Shown here: one piece after another, positions 43,528 through 51,983 of the stretch | Numbering within the stretch: position 1 is the first letter of the stretch | Layout: every line of letters starts with the position of its first letter | NCBI GenBank assembly: GCA_003506895.1 | Contig: DNXO01000091.1 | Coordinates: 109,547-173,546, forward strand | From: Acetobacteraceae bacterium | GTDB taxonomy: Bacteria; Pseudomonadota; Alphaproteobacteria; Acetobacterales; Acetobacteraceae | Reading direction: 5' to 3' | Length of the DNA: 64,000 nucleotides | Notes under the pieces: generated by a model | Database searches by the model: none | The model's input: the letters and a program-made list of their open reading frames with translations, nothing else | Told to the model about the DNA's origin: nothing | Program-made: the position numbers and the translations under genes

Positions 43528-44709
43528 ATGTCCAACTTCCGCGCCGAAACGCGCGCCTGGCTGGAGGAAAACTGCCCGTCGGCGATGCGCACCTTCATGC
43601 CGGAAAACGAGCAGGTCGCCGGCGGGAAGCAAGCCCAATACGTCCGTCCGGAACAAAAGATATGGCTCGACCGTATGGCCGCCAAAGGCTGGACGGCGCC
43701 GACCTGGCCCAAGCAATATGGCGGCGGCGGCCTGACCAACGAGCAAGCCTTGATTCTGGAAGAGGAAATGCAGGACCTTGGCTGCCGCATTCCCCTGCGC
43801 GGCATGGGCCTGTCGATGCTCGGTCCCGTCCTGCTGGAATACGGCACGGAAGAACAGCGCCAGACCCACATCCCGCCGATCGTGCGTGGTGAAATCCGCT
43901 GGTGCCAGGGCTACTCCGAACCCGAGGCCGGTTCCGACCTCGCAAGTCTGCGCACGCGCGCCGTCCTGCAAGGCGAGCATTTCCTGGTCAACGGCCATAA
44001 GATATGGACGTCGAACGCCCATGTCTCCGACTGGATATTTTGCCTCGTTCGCACCGACCCGGCGGCGAGGAAGCACGAGGGCATCAGCTTCCTGCTGATC
44101 GATATGGCCGATCCCGGCGTCCGCCCGCGCCCGATCCGGCTGATCAGCGGCGCCTCGGTCTTCTGCGAAACCTTCATCGAAAACGTGCGCGTGCCCGCCA
44201 GTCATCTGGTGGGTCCGCTCAACAAGGGCTGGACCATCGCCAAACGTCTTCTGGAGCACGAACGCAAAGGTATCGGTGGCATCGCCGCCCGTAACGCCGC
44301 CAAGTTCGAGATCCCGCTGGAAGCCGTCGCCAAACGGTTCGCCGGCGAACAGGACGGCAAAATCGCCGACCCCGTCTTGCGCGACCGCGTCGCCGCTTAT
44401 TCCATGGACGCTCACGCCTTCCAGCTAACCCGCCGGCGAGCGGCCGAGGAGGCGGAAGCCGGTGCGCCGCCCGGCCCGCTGTCGGCGATGTTCAAGCTGC
44501 AAGGCACCGAACTGAACAAGCGCCGCTATGAGATGCTGCTGGAAGCTGAGGGGTTCCAGGGTCTCGGCTGGGAGGGCGAGGGGTTCACCAGCGACGAACT
44601 TCGGTTCACCCGCGAATGGCTCCGCTCCAAGGCCAACTCGATCGAGGGCGGCACGTCCGAGGTCCAATTGAACATCATCGCCAAGCGTGTGCTTGGCCTG
44701 CCGGATTAA
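43528..44709 (+). CDS. Acyl-CoA dehydrogenase, large-subunit type (PimC-like)
   Basis: A 393-residue flavoenzyme introducing the alpha,beta double bond in acyl-CoA. Visible: TAPTWPKQYGGGGL near residue 51, the FAD/substrate motif WCQGYSEPEAGSDLASL near residue 125, KIWTSNAHVSDWIFCLVRT near residue 158 and the C-terminal IEGGTSEVQLNIIAKRVLGLP. AGAGGAA lies 6 bases before ATG. It is followed after 4 bases by a second, divergent acyl-CoA dehydrogenase gene; such pairs (as in PimC/PimD) form heteromeric enzymes. The substrate could be a dicarboxylyl-, steroid- or branched-acyl-CoA; the sequence does not decide. Confidence 0.88.
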   Translation: MSNFRAETRAWLEENCPSAMRTFMPENEQVAGGKQAQYVRPEQKIWLDRMAAKGWTAPTWPKQYGGGGLTNEQALILEEEMQDLGCRIPLRGMGLSMLGPVLLEYGTEEQRQTHIPPIVRGEIRWCQGYSEPEAGSDLASLRTRAVLQGEHFLVNGHKIWTSNAHVSDWIFCLVRTDPAARKHEGISFLLIDMADPGVRPRPIRLISGASVFCETFIENVRVPASHLVGPLNKGWTIAKRLLEHERKGIGGIAARNAAKFEIPLEAVAKRFAGEQDGKIADPVLRDRVAAYSMDAHAFQLTRRRAAEEAEAGAPPGPLSAMFKLQGTELNKRRYEMLLEAEGFQGLGWEGEGFTSDELRFTREWLRSKANSIEGGTSEVQLNIIAKRVLGLPD

Positions 44710-44713
44710 GCCC

Positions 44714-45817
44714 ATGGCCCTGATCCTGAACGACGAAGCCCAGATGGTGCGCGAAACGGCGCTGAGCTTCTTCCGTGAACGCAGTCCGATCACCGCATTG
44801 CGCAAACTGCGCGACGACAACGATCCTGTCGGGTTCTCGCGCGACCTGTGGCGCGAGATGGCCGAACTCGGCTGGACCGGATTCCTGGTCGATGAAGACG
44901 ACGGCGGGTCGGCCTTTGGCATGACCGGCCTGGCCCAGGTGATGGAGGCCGCCGGCCGCACCCTGACCGCGTCGCCCTTGATGTCGACCGCGCTGCTGGG
45001 TGGCTCGCTGCTGTCCCTGGCCGGCACGGACGACCAGAAGGCCGAATATCTGCCGCCATTGCTGGCCGGCGAGCATATCATGGCTCTCGCGCTGGACGAG
45101 GGCGCGCGCCATGCCCCGAACCAGATCGCGACCATGGCCGAACGCGACGGGTCTGGGTACCGCCTGAACGGCGAGAAGACCTTTGTGCTCGACGGCCACA
45201 TCGCCGACACGCTGATCGTCGCCGCGCGCACCGATGCCGGTCCGGCCCTGTTCCTCGTTCCCGGCGAGGCGGCCGACCGGACGCGCCTGACCATGGTGGA
45301 CAGCCGCAACGCCGCCCGCATCCGCCTGGATAACGTCGCCGTAGGCCCCGAGGCGATGCTGCGCCGCGGCCCCGCCCTGGATCTGGCGCTGGACCGCGCT
45401 CGCGCCGGGTTGGCCGCGGAAATGCTGGGCAGCGCCCAAGAGGCCTTCGACCGCACGATCCAATACCTGAAGGACCGAAAGCAGTTCGGCGTCGTCATCG
45501 GCAGCTTCCAGTCCCTGAAGCACCGCGCGGCACACATGTTCTGCGAGGTCGAGATCACCCGATCCGCCGTGATCGCCGCCGCGTCCGCGCTGGACAGCGG
45601 TGCCAACGACGCTGCTGCCCTGGTCAGCCTGGCCAAGGCCAAGGCCAACGAAACGCTGTTCCTGTGTGGAAACGAAGGCGTTCAGATGCACGGCGGCATC
45701 GGCATGACCGATGAACATGAAATCGGCTTCTTCATGAAGCGCAGCCGTGTCGCACAGGCGACATTTGGCGACACGCGCTTTTGCCGGGATCGTTACGCGG
45801 GATTGATGGGATACTAA
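44714..45817 (+). CDS. Acyl-CoA dehydrogenase, small-subunit type (PimD-like)
   Basis: A 367-residue acyl-CoA dehydrogenase homologue, probably partner of the preceding protein. Segments LGWTGFLVDEDDGGSAFGM near residue 51, YLKDRKQFGVVIGSFQSLKHRAAHM near residue 252 and NEGVQMHGGIGMTDEHEIGFFMKR near residue 323 are family-like. The middle beta domain is less conserved than in the first subunit: the WCQGYSEP-type motif is replaced by IMALALDEGARHAPN. That asymmetry is typical of two-gene acyl-CoA dehydrogenases in which only one subunit keeps a complete FAD site. ATG 44714 is 4 bases after the upstream stop. Confidence 0.85.
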   Translation: MALILNDEAQMVRETALSFFRERSPITALRKLRDDNDPVGFSRDLWREMAELGWTGFLVDEDDGGSAFGMTGLAQVMEAAGRTLTASPLMSTALLGGSLLSLAGTDDQKAEYLPPLLAGEHIMALALDEGARHAPNQIATMAERDGSGYRLNGEKTFVLDGHIADTLIVAARTDAGPALFLVPGEAADRTRLTMVDSRNAARIRLDNVAVGPEAMLRRGPALDLALDRARAGLAAEMLGSAQEAFDRTIQYLKDRKQFGVVIGSFQSLKHRAAHMFCEVEITRSAVIAAASALDSGANDAAALVSLAKAKANETLFLCGNEGVQMHGGIGMTDEHEIGFFMKRSRVAQATFGDTRFCRDRYAGLMGY

Positions 45818-45885
45818 CAGGCAGGCTCGGTCCGATCCCGACACCGGCGATGTAACATTGGCGCGCTGGATGACCCTGGCTGGTT

Positions 45886-46068
45886 CTACTCTTCGCTCAG
45901 GACGCAATGGCCGATCAGCACGCCGATCGGAAACGAGCCCAGCGTCCATACTGTCAACACTACCATTACTGCATGCGGCAGCATGTATAGCATGAGTACA
46001 CATACCGCGACGGTGATGGGCGGGCCGACTAACGACACCGGCCCGGGCGACTCGTCCTCGCTCCGCAT
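45886..46068 (-). CDS. Small membrane protein, 60 residues
   Basis: The protein starts MRSEDESPGPVSLVG and has two hydrophobic helices (ITVAVCVLMLYMLPHAVMVVL, then WTLGSFPIGVLIGHCVL). GGGGAG lies 10 bases before ATG 46068. No family is recognised. It is convergent with the acyl-CoA dehydrogenase operon. Confidence 0.5.
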   Translation of the reverse strand: MRSEDESPGPVSLVGPPITVAVCVLMLYMLPHAVMVVLTVWTLGSFPIGVLIGHCVLSEE

Positions 46069-46320
46069 AGGCAGAAATCTCCCCTCGGTTATAGTGCTGC
46101 CGGTTTCCCCAAACAGACAGCGGGACAAAAGGTGCATACAACATGCCACCAAAATAGTGTCCGTTAAATCAATATGTTAATGGAATTCCAGCGGTAACTG
46201 CGAGGCTGACTCGTAAATATTTCCGACACACCAGGGGCTGTCCGCCAGCCCGCGAGCCATTCCCACTTGCCCCGGTTCGATCGGCCGCCAGTGCGCCTGA
46301 TGGCAACCGTCGGGAGCAGT

Positions 46321-48147
46321 TCAATCGATCCCCATCGCGATATCGTGGAACAAACGCGCGGGCAGCCCTCCGCCCAGGACGCCCTTCATCGGTTGGTTGT
46401 CATCGTTGCCCAACCAAACCCCGATCAGCGTACCTTTTACCGATCCGATGAACCACGCATCGCGATAATCCTGCGTCGTGCCGGTCTTCCCGGCGACCAC
46501 GCGTCCCGGCACCGCCGCCGCTCGGCCGGTGCCGCGGTTCACCACGGCCCCCAGCATGCGGGCCATCATCGTCGCTTCTTCCGGCGCGATCACCGGCTCC
46601 GTCGGATGGGGTATGCGATCCAGGCCATGCGGCGTTACGCGGTTGCCGCCATTGAAAAACGGAGCATAGGCGGCGGTGAGTTCCAGCAACCCAACCTCGC
46701 CCGTGCCCAATGCCAGCGATGCATCGTTCGGCAACCGGTCGGCAATGCCCAACCGAAACGCTGTCGCCGCGACTGCTTTCGCGCCGCCGCCCGTGATCAG
46801 CAGGCGCACCGAGGCGGTGTTGACCGACTGCGCCAGCGCTTCTTCCAGCGTGATCTCCCCGGCATAGCGACGCTCGAAGTTCGAGGGGCTCCAGTTGCCG
46901 ATGCGCAGCGGGGCATCCAGCACCGTGTCGTCCGGGGTCATGCCCTTTTCCAGCGCGGTCAGCCACACGAACGGCTTGAACGACGACCCCGGTTGCCGCC
47001 GAGACAGCACCGCTCGGTTGTAAGGGCTCTCGCGGAAATTCCGGCCACCGACCATGGCCCGGACCGCGCCGGTCGCGGCATCGAGGATCACCACCGCACC
47101 CTGGCCGGCATTCGCCGCCACGCCCGGACCCTCCAGAATTGCCGCCAGCCTGCTTTCCGCCACCGCCTGGTCACGATTATCCAGTGTCGTGCGCAACACC
47201 GCATCGGCGTCTGGCGACAACACCGTCCGCGACTGTTCCGCGACCCAATCGGCGAAATACCCCGGCGCGGTCGGGCTGGGCGGAAACACGATCTGCGCCG
47301 CCGCGGCCTGCGCCTGGTCCGTGGTGATGACCCCCGCGTCGGTCATGACATTCAGCACGTCCTTGCCGCGTGCCAACGCCGCCTGGGGATTGACCCGGGG
47401 ATTGAACCGCGACGGCGCCCGCGGCAACCCGGCCAGCACTGCCGCCTGGGCCAGCGACACCCGCCGGGCGGAAACGCCGAAATACATCTTGGCCGCCGCA
47501 TCCATGCCCCACGCGCCTGAACCGAGATAGACGCGGTTCAGGTAGATCTCCAGGATCTCCTGCTTGGTGAAATGCCGCTCCAGCCACAGCGTCAGCAGAA
47601 CTTCCTGCACCTTGCGCTTGGTGGTCCGAGCGTTGGTGAGGAACAGCGTCTTCGCCACCTGCTGGGTGATCGTGGAGCCACCCTGGACGACGCGCCCGGC
47701 CGTGACGTTGATCCACAGGGCGCGCAGCAACCCAACCGGGTCGATGCCAAAATGGTGGTAGAACCGGCGATCCTCCACCGCGATCAGTGCGGCGGGCAGG
47801 GCGGGGGCGAAATCCTTCAGGCGCAGCGGTTCCCCGACCAGGTCGCCGTACGTCGCGATGACCTGCCCGGACCGGTCTTCCAGCGTCAGGCTGGGCCGGC
47901 GGACGGCGTCGAGCGCGGAGTCCGGGCGCGGGATGTCGCGCGCATACCATAGCACCATCACCGCCGCTGCCAGTGTCAGCCAGATCGAGGCGATGAAGCC
48001 CCACCGCAGCGCCCAGAACAGCGCGCGCCGCCGCCATGACCGCGCCGGGCGGGTTGACGGGAGAGAAGGCGCGACGGCGACCGTTTCCTTGGCAAACGCC
48101 TGCCGAGGCGGATCGAACCGGGGAACTGTCGGGGCGGGGCGGGGCAT
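46321..48147 (-). CDS. Class A penicillin-binding protein (PBP1 type)
   Basis: A 608-residue bifunctional peptidoglycan synthase. One membrane anchor lies at about residues 48-68. The GT51 transglycosylase domain has E125 in EDRRFYHHFG, QGGSTITQQ at 155-163 and RKVQE at 178-182. The transpeptidase domain has the nucleophile S388-x-x-K391 (GSSFKPF), SVN at 441-443 and KTGTT at 554-558, so all three penicillin-binding motifs are complete. It elongates glycan strands and cross-links them in the periplasm. At about 600 residues it is compact relative to PBP1a and lacks the long inserted domain. It diverges from the dehydrogenase gene at 48351. Confidence 0.93.
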   Translation of the reverse strand: MPRPAPTVPRFDPPRQAFAKETVAVAPSLPSTRPARSWRRRALFWALRWGFIASIWLTLAAAVMVLWYARDIPRPDSALDAVRRPSLTLEDRSGQVIATYGDLVGEPLRLKDFAPALPAALIAVEDRRFYHHFGIDPVGLLRALWINVTAGRVVQGGSTITQQVAKTLFLTNARTTKRKVQEVLLTLWLERHFTKQEILEIYLNRVYLGSGAWGMDAAAKMYFGVSARRVSLAQAAVLAGLPRAPSRFNPRVNPQAALARGKDVLNVMTDAGVITTDQAQAAAAQIVFPPSPTAPGYFADWVAEQSRTVLSPDADAVLRTTLDNRDQAVAESRLAAILEGPGVAANAGQGAVVILDAATGAVRAMVGGRNFRESPYNRAVLSRRQPGSSFKPFVWLTALEKGMTPDDTVLDAPLRIGNWSPSNFERRYAGEITLEEALAQSVNTASVRLLITGGGAKAVAATAFRLGIADRLPNDASLALGTGEVGLLELTAAYAPFFNGGNRVTPHGLDRIPHPTEPVIAPEEATMMARMLGAVVNRGTGRAAAVPGRVVAGKTGTTQDYRDAWFIGSVKGTLIGVWLGNDDNQPMKGVLGGGLPARLFHDIAMGID

Positions 48148-48350
48148 CCTGATCAGGTCTAGCAGATTCGCGGGCGATGCTCGCGTGTCATCGCGAAAAA
48201 CGAGGCCAGGGATCGCGGCCGGTGGCGCGCCGGCACTGGCCGCAATGGATGCCGGTCAGCGGCCTGATTTCGCGACTCATCGATGCTCCCGCTTGCCCCG
48301 CGCTGGATCGTTGCCCAAACTTGTGGCGGTTCTGCGTCAGGAGCGTAAGT

Positions 48351-49253
48351 ATGCAAGGTTTGTTTTTGGATGCCGTGGACGATCTCGCCACGGTGTTCCG
48401 TAACGTCTCCCGCGCCGGAGACCCGCCGATGACGGTGAACGAGCAAGGCGACATCAGCCCAGCCGAACTGCCCGCGCTGCTGGCCGGTTACGACTTCTGC
48501 TTCAACGACCACACGCAGATGCCGACCGAGGCGATGCGCAACTGCGCGGGCCTGAAGCACGTCATCTTCCTGGGCACCGGCGCCCGTAGCTACATGAACC
48601 CCGAGGAGTTGGCCGAGCTTGGGATCAAGGTTCATATCATCAAGGGCTATGGCGACACGGCGGTGGCGGAGCATGCCATCGCCCTGATGTGGGCCGCCGC
48701 GCGGGGCCTCGCCAGGATGGATGGCGGGATGCGCGAAGGCAACTGGCTCCGTACCGAGGGCATGGAACTGACCGGCAAGACCATCGGTCTGCTGGGGTTT
48801 GGCGGTATCGCGGCCGAGGTCGCCCGGATCGCCGGCGGGTCCGGCATGAAGGTGCTGGCCTGGAACCGGACACCGAAGACCGCGCCGGGCGTGACGTTCG
48901 TCGATCTGGACACGCTGCTGGCCGAGAGCAACGTGCTGTCGATCCATCTGCTGCTGAACGATGAAACCCGTGGTTTCCTGAACGCCGAGCGGCTGGGCAA
49001 GGTGCGGAAGGGCGCGATCCTGGTGAACACCGCGCGAGGGGCGATCGTGGATGAGGACGCGATGATTGCCGCCCTGGACTCCGGCCATCTGCGCCACGCG
49101 GCGCTGGACGTGTTCAACGTGGAACCGCTGCCGGCGGGGGACCGTCTGACGAAGCTGCCGAACGTCACCCTGTCGGCCCACAGCGCGTTCCGCACGCCCG
49201 AGGCGAGCGACAAACTGATCCGCATGGCGCTGGATATCGCGTGCGGGTTGTAG
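48351..49253 (+). CDS. NAD(P)-dependent D-2-hydroxyacid dehydrogenase
   Basis: A 300-residue oxidoreductase of the D-isomer 2-hydroxyacid dehydrogenase family (glyoxylate/hydroxypyruvate reductase, phosphoglycerate dehydrogenase). The start ATG 48351 is 7 bases after GGAG; the frame is open well upstream. The nucleotide-binding loop is LLGFGGIAAEVARI (residues 148-160, glycine pattern slightly altered). Catalytic residues are R229 (NTARGAIVDED), E258 (FNVEPLP) and H277 (SAHSAFRTPEAS), all present. The substrate is not decided by sequence. It is a single gene with a 203-base region separating it from the divergent penicillin-binding protein gene. Confidence 0.88.
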   Translation: MQGLFLDAVDDLATVFRNVSRAGDPPMTVNEQGDISPAELPALLAGYDFCFNDHTQMPTEAMRNCAGLKHVIFLGTGARSYMNPEELAELGIKVHIIKGYGDTAVAEHAIALMWAAARGLARMDGGMREGNWLRTEGMELTGKTIGLLGFGGIAAEVARIAGGSGMKVLAWNRTPKTAPGVTFVDLDTLLAESNVLSIHLLLNDETRGFLNAERLGKVRKGAILVNTARGAIVDEDAMIAALDSGHLRHAALDVFNVEPLPAGDRLTKLPNVTLSAHSAFRTPEASDKLIRMALDIACGL

Positions 49254-49694
49254 CTGTTCGCGTCGGGGCAGGGGCTGTTGACTGCCCTGAGCCGCCCCGA
49301 GGCCGCGGCGAGAGAGTGAACATTTAGGTCGGCTTCTGTTGTTTGTCTGATTGGTCCGTATCGATCTGTTCCCATTCGGGCGTCTAACGGACGTCTCAGG
49401 AGGCACGATATGATACTCTGTTATGGTTTTGATACTCTTGCTTGTTGCGACTGGCCGCATCGTTGCGTGCCAGCGCGCCCTGGAGCGACGGCGTAAGCGG
49501 TGATGAGGCCCATCGGAGGGTTCGAAAGCACGGTTGACAACAGGCGGTAGGTTGCGATTTGTAGATATAAATAGGAAAAAAGTCAATGGCATCCCGGGTG
49601 CCGTGCAGTCTCGGTTTCCCGTGCGTCGCGAATTCCTCTAGGGTGGTTCGCGGCGGTCGATTCCACGTCCGCCCGTGCCGTTTTGGATAAGCCA
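49254..49694. other. Intergenic stretch with one candidate small ORF
   Basis: Apart from the 28-codon frame described separately I see no gene, RNA or terminator here. A long minus-strand frame crosses the interval but has no protein-like features. Confidence 0.5.
49410..49496 (+). CDS. Candidate 28-residue small ORF with ideal ribosome site
   Basis: AGGAGG at 49398-49403 lies 6 bases before ATG 49410; the frame runs 28 codons to TAA. The peptide begins MILCYGFDTLACCDW and has four cysteines. The perfect ribosome site is the only evidence, so it may be chance or a leader or regulatory peptide. Confidence 0.28.
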   Translation: MILCYGFDTLACCDWPHRCVPARPGATA

Positions 49695-50120
49695 ATGCTA
49701 TTGCGCCGCACCGTCCTTTTCTCTGCTGGAGCCTCGTTGTTTGCCATGAATGCTGAATCCGCCCCCACCGTTGTGACCATGGATAACGGCCTGCGATACA
49801 TTGATGAGAAGGTCGGCACCGGCCCGACGCCCCACACGGGCCAGACGGTCGTCGTCCACTACACTGGCTGGCTGGACGACGCCGGCAAGAAAGGCACGAA
49901 ATTCGACAGCTCCCGTGATCGCGGCTCGCCGTTCAGCTTCAAGATCGGCGTGCATCAGGTTATTTCCGGCTGGGACCTGGGCGTGGCTGGCATGCAGCCC
50001 GGCGGCCAGCGTACGCTGCTGATCCCGGCGGCGCTTGGGTATGGGTCGCGCGGGGCCGGTGGGGTGATCCCGCCGAATGCGGATTTGATCTTTGACGTGG
50101 AGTTGCTTGAGATTCGATAG
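49695..50120 (+). CDS. FKBP-type peptidyl-prolyl isomerase, exported
   Basis: A 141-residue enzyme that interconverts cis and trans prolyl bonds. Residues 1-23 (RRTVLFSAGASLFAMNAESA) are a signal peptide, so it acts in the periplasm. The FKBP fold is complete: VVVHYTGWLDD near residue 52, KFDSSRDRGSPFSFKIGVHQVISGWDLGVAGM near residues 69-100, LIPAALGYGSRGAGGVIPPNADLIFDVELLEI to the end. The active-site Y, F, D, W and Y positions appear intact. ATG 49695 is used; TTG 49683 is in frame. A terminator-like hairpin follows. Confidence 0.92.
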   Translation: MLLRRTVLFSAGASLFAMNAESAPTVVTMDNGLRYIDEKVGTGPTPHTGQTVVVHYTGWLDDAGKKGTKFDSSRDRGSPFSFKIGVHQVISGWDLGVAGMQPGGQRTLLIPAALGYGSRGAGGVIPPNADLIFDVELLEIR

Positions 50121-50125
50121 GGACG

Positions 50126-50160
50126 GGAGGGGCGGCGGGCTAATCGCGTGCCGCCCCTTC
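50126..50160 (+). terminator. Terminator-like hairpin after the FKBP gene
   Basis: GGGGCGGC (50129-50136) pairs with GCCGCCCC (50150-50157) around a 13-base loop, and the stem can be extended by two or three pairs. Only TTC follows instead of a long T run, so termination may be weak or Rho-assisted. It starts 6 bases after the stop codon. Confidence 0.45.
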
Positions 50161-50258
50161 ATCGCTAACCTTATCCTCGGAGATACATTTTCAAAGAATA
50201 ACACATATAGCGCAAAATCTGTTATTGAGGTATCCTCCCGCCCGTCAGGAGGGGCTGC

Positions 50259-50504
50259 ATGAACGTTTCCATAGGTCAGCGCTGGGAAGGCTTCGTCGAT
50301 AATGCCGTCAAAAGCGGCCGCTACGGTTCGGCCAGTGAGGTTGTGCGCGAAGGGCTCCGCCTCGTCGAGGAACGGGAGGCTAAGCTCCAGGCTTTGCGTG
50401 ACACCGTAAACGCTTCGATCACCGAAGGGGGACGATACTCGGACGAGGATGTCCAGAAGTTCCTTGACGATAGGGTCGCTGAGTTGGCGAAATCCGGCAC
50501 CTGA
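50259..50504 (+). CDS. parD: ParD-family antitoxin
   Basis: An 81-residue antitoxin of the ParD/CopG type. The N-terminal ribbon-helix-helix (MNVSIGQRWEGFVDNAVKSG, RYGSASEVVREGLRLVEERE) binds DNA and controls its own operon. The acidic C-terminus wraps and neutralises the toxin. CAGGAGGGG lies 5-9 bases before the ATG, a strong ribosome site. The stop TGA is directly followed by the GTG start of the ParE gene. The pair stands between an FKBP gene and tRNA-Leu. Confidence 0.9.
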   Translation: MNVSIGQRWEGFVDNAVKSGRYGSASEVVREGLRLVEEREAKLQALRDTVNASITEGGRYSDEDVQKFLDDRVAELAKSGT

Positions 50505-50816
50505 GTGCGCCAACTTGTCTATCTGGCATCGGCGCGGCGGGATCTGAACGACATTCTGCTGTATGTGGTCCAAACAAGCGGAAGTTTCGTGGTCGCGAGG
50601 CGCTTCGTCGATGTTTTGATGCAACAGTGCCGTAAGATGGCGTCATTGCCGCCAATCCTGGGCCGTCCGCGCCCAGAGATAAGGCACGATATTCGCAGTT
50701 TCGCATTCAAGAATTACCTGATTCTGTTCCGGTATGAAGATGATGCTTTGCAAGTCGTGAACATCCTGGAAGGGCATCGGGACATCCTGGGCGCTTTTCG
50801 GGATGACGAAATTTAG
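50505..50816 (+). CDS. parE: ParE-family toxin
   Basis: A 103-residue protein of the RelE/ParE superfamily. ParE toxins poison DNA gyrase. Family features: LASARRDLNDILLYV near the N-terminus, ARRFVDVLMQQCRKMASLPPILGRPRPEI in the middle and IRSFAFKNYLILFRYEDDALQVVNILEGHRD at the C-terminus, with the conserved RxE/HRD-type ending. The GTG start at 50505 has no gap from the antitoxin stop, so it is translated by coupling. The gene appears full length and intact. Confidence 0.9.
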   Translation: MRQLVYLASARRDLNDILLYVVQTSGSFVVARRFVDVLMQQCRKMASLPPILGRPRPEIRHDIRSFAFKNYLILFRYEDDALQVVNILEGHRDILGAFRDDEI

Positions 50817-50884
50817 TCGGTAGCGACCGTCGCAACACCCCTGGCCCTGCTTCGCCATGCCCGCTAGAAGACTCGCCCAAGCGT

Positions 50885-50967
50885 GCCCGCCTGGCGGAAT
50901 GGTAGACGCAGCGGACTTAAAATCCGCAGTTCGAAAGGACGTGCCGGTTCAAGTCCGGCGGTGGGCA
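50885..50967 (+). tRNA. tRNA-Leu (TAA anticodon)
   Basis: An 83-base tRNA with the long variable arm of class II. Acceptor GCCCGCC pairs with GGTGGGC (one G-T pair), anticodon stem GCGGA/TCCGC encloses CTTAAAA with anticodon TAA at 50918-50920, and the T-arm is GCCGG-TTCAAGT-CCGGC. CCA is not encoded. It reads TTA codons, which are rare in a genome of this base composition. Confidence 0.96.
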
Positions 50968-51166
50968 TTTCCCCTCGCAAGCCAACACACCAAGGGAAGC
51001 TCCGGTCCCCTCCAAGCGGCCGACCATCCCGACCCCCGGCACTCGCGAACCGCTGCTTTGCAAAGCCGTCGGGCTGCCCGGCCCGCATCGACCAAATGCA
51101 ACTTTAGATTGCAATTCTGACCAATCCCGTCATGGTGCGTCCGCACCCACCATCACGGGGTCACCG

Positions 51167-51979
51167 TTGCACGACACCGCTTACGAACACGGCCGGCTGT
51201 TCTTCGAGCTCTACTGTTCCGACGCCGTCCGAACGGTCGTCGAGCTCGGAAGCCAGGACGTCAACGGCGCCCTGCGCGATCACGCGCCGCCCGGGGTTCA
51301 TTACGTCGGCCTGGATGTCATGGCGGCCAAGGGCGTCGACCTGATCGTCGATCCCGACGCCCCGTTACCCCTCGCCACGGATTGCGCCGACGCCGTCGTT
51401 ACCAGTTCGGCGTTCGAGCATGACGTCTGCTTCTGGGAGACGTTCCTGGAACTCGCGCGCATCCTGCGCCCTGGCGGGCTGCTGTATGTCAACGCCCCCA
51501 GCAATGGCGAATTCCATCGCTATCCGCTGGACTGCTGGCGGTTCTACCCGGACGCCGGCGTTGCCCTCGTTCGATGGGCGGCCCGTCGGGGCATCCAGAT
51601 GGAACTGCTGGAATCCTTCGTCGGACAGCCGCGAGCCGAACGCTGGGCGGACTTTGTCGCGGTGTTCCGCAAAGCCGGCGGCGCGCCATGGGTCGGCAAA
51701 GGCCGCATCTCCGACCATGTCCCGGCCGTCAACATCCACGCGCCACCCGGCCCGCTTGGGATGGAATCCCGGTTGATGCCGGACATGGTGATAGTGGACA
51801 CCCTGACCGCCGAGCGGGACGTCGCGCGTCAACGCACCGCGACGTTGTCCGACGAGGTCGCGGTACTCAGAGCCGCGCTCGCTGACTCCGACCGCCGGCG
51901 GCTTGCCATTGAAAACAGTGGTTTTTGGCGCGTAACGGCCCCGCTGCGAAGTCTCACCCGCGCGATCCGGGGCCGGTAG
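51167..51979 (+). CDS. SAM-dependent methyltransferase with C-terminal coiled segment
   Basis: A 270-residue class I methyltransferase. Motif I is VVELGSQDVNGAL near residue 24, then HYVGLDVMAAKGVDLIVD, ADAVVTSSAFEHDVCFWETFLELARILRPGGLLYVNAPSNG (residues 74-113). The last 50 residues form a helical segment (LTAERDVARQRTATLSDEVAVLRAAL) and end in FWRVTAPLRSLTRAIR, a tail often seen on glycosyltransferase-associated proteins. The start is TTG 51167; no in-frame ATG fits. It may methylate a glycan or lipid sugar. It is 4 bases from the convergent CitE-type gene. Confidence 0.75.
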   Translation: MHDTAYEHGRLFFELYCSDAVRTVVELGSQDVNGALRDHAPPGVHYVGLDVMAAKGVDLIVDPDAPLPLATDCADAVVTSSAFEHDVCFWETFLELARILRPGGLLYVNAPSNGEFHRYPLDCWRFYPDAGVALVRWAARRGIQMELLESFVGQPRAERWADFVAVFRKAGGAPWVGKGRISDHVPAVNIHAPPGPLGMESRLMPDMVIVDTLTAERDVARQRTATLSDEVAVLRAALADSDRRRLAIENSGFWRVTAPLRSLTRAIRGR

Positions 51980-51983
51980 GCTC

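Noticed and set aside
44675..46144. Long minus-strand frames antisense to the acyl-CoA dehydrogenase genes
   Set aside because: No domain and composition typical of an antisense frame; the plus-strand genes are certain.
49534..49572. TTGACA and TATAAA pair as a promoter for the FKBP gene
   Set aside because: The spacing is about 26 bases, too long for a sigma-70 promoter.
48159..49592. 477-codon minus-strand frame over the D-2-hydroxyacid dehydrogenase
   Set aside because: No domain; antisense to a gene with all catalytic residues.
49396..49695. 99-codon minus-strand frame upstream of the FKBP gene
   Set aside because: No ribosome site, no domain, low-complexity composition.
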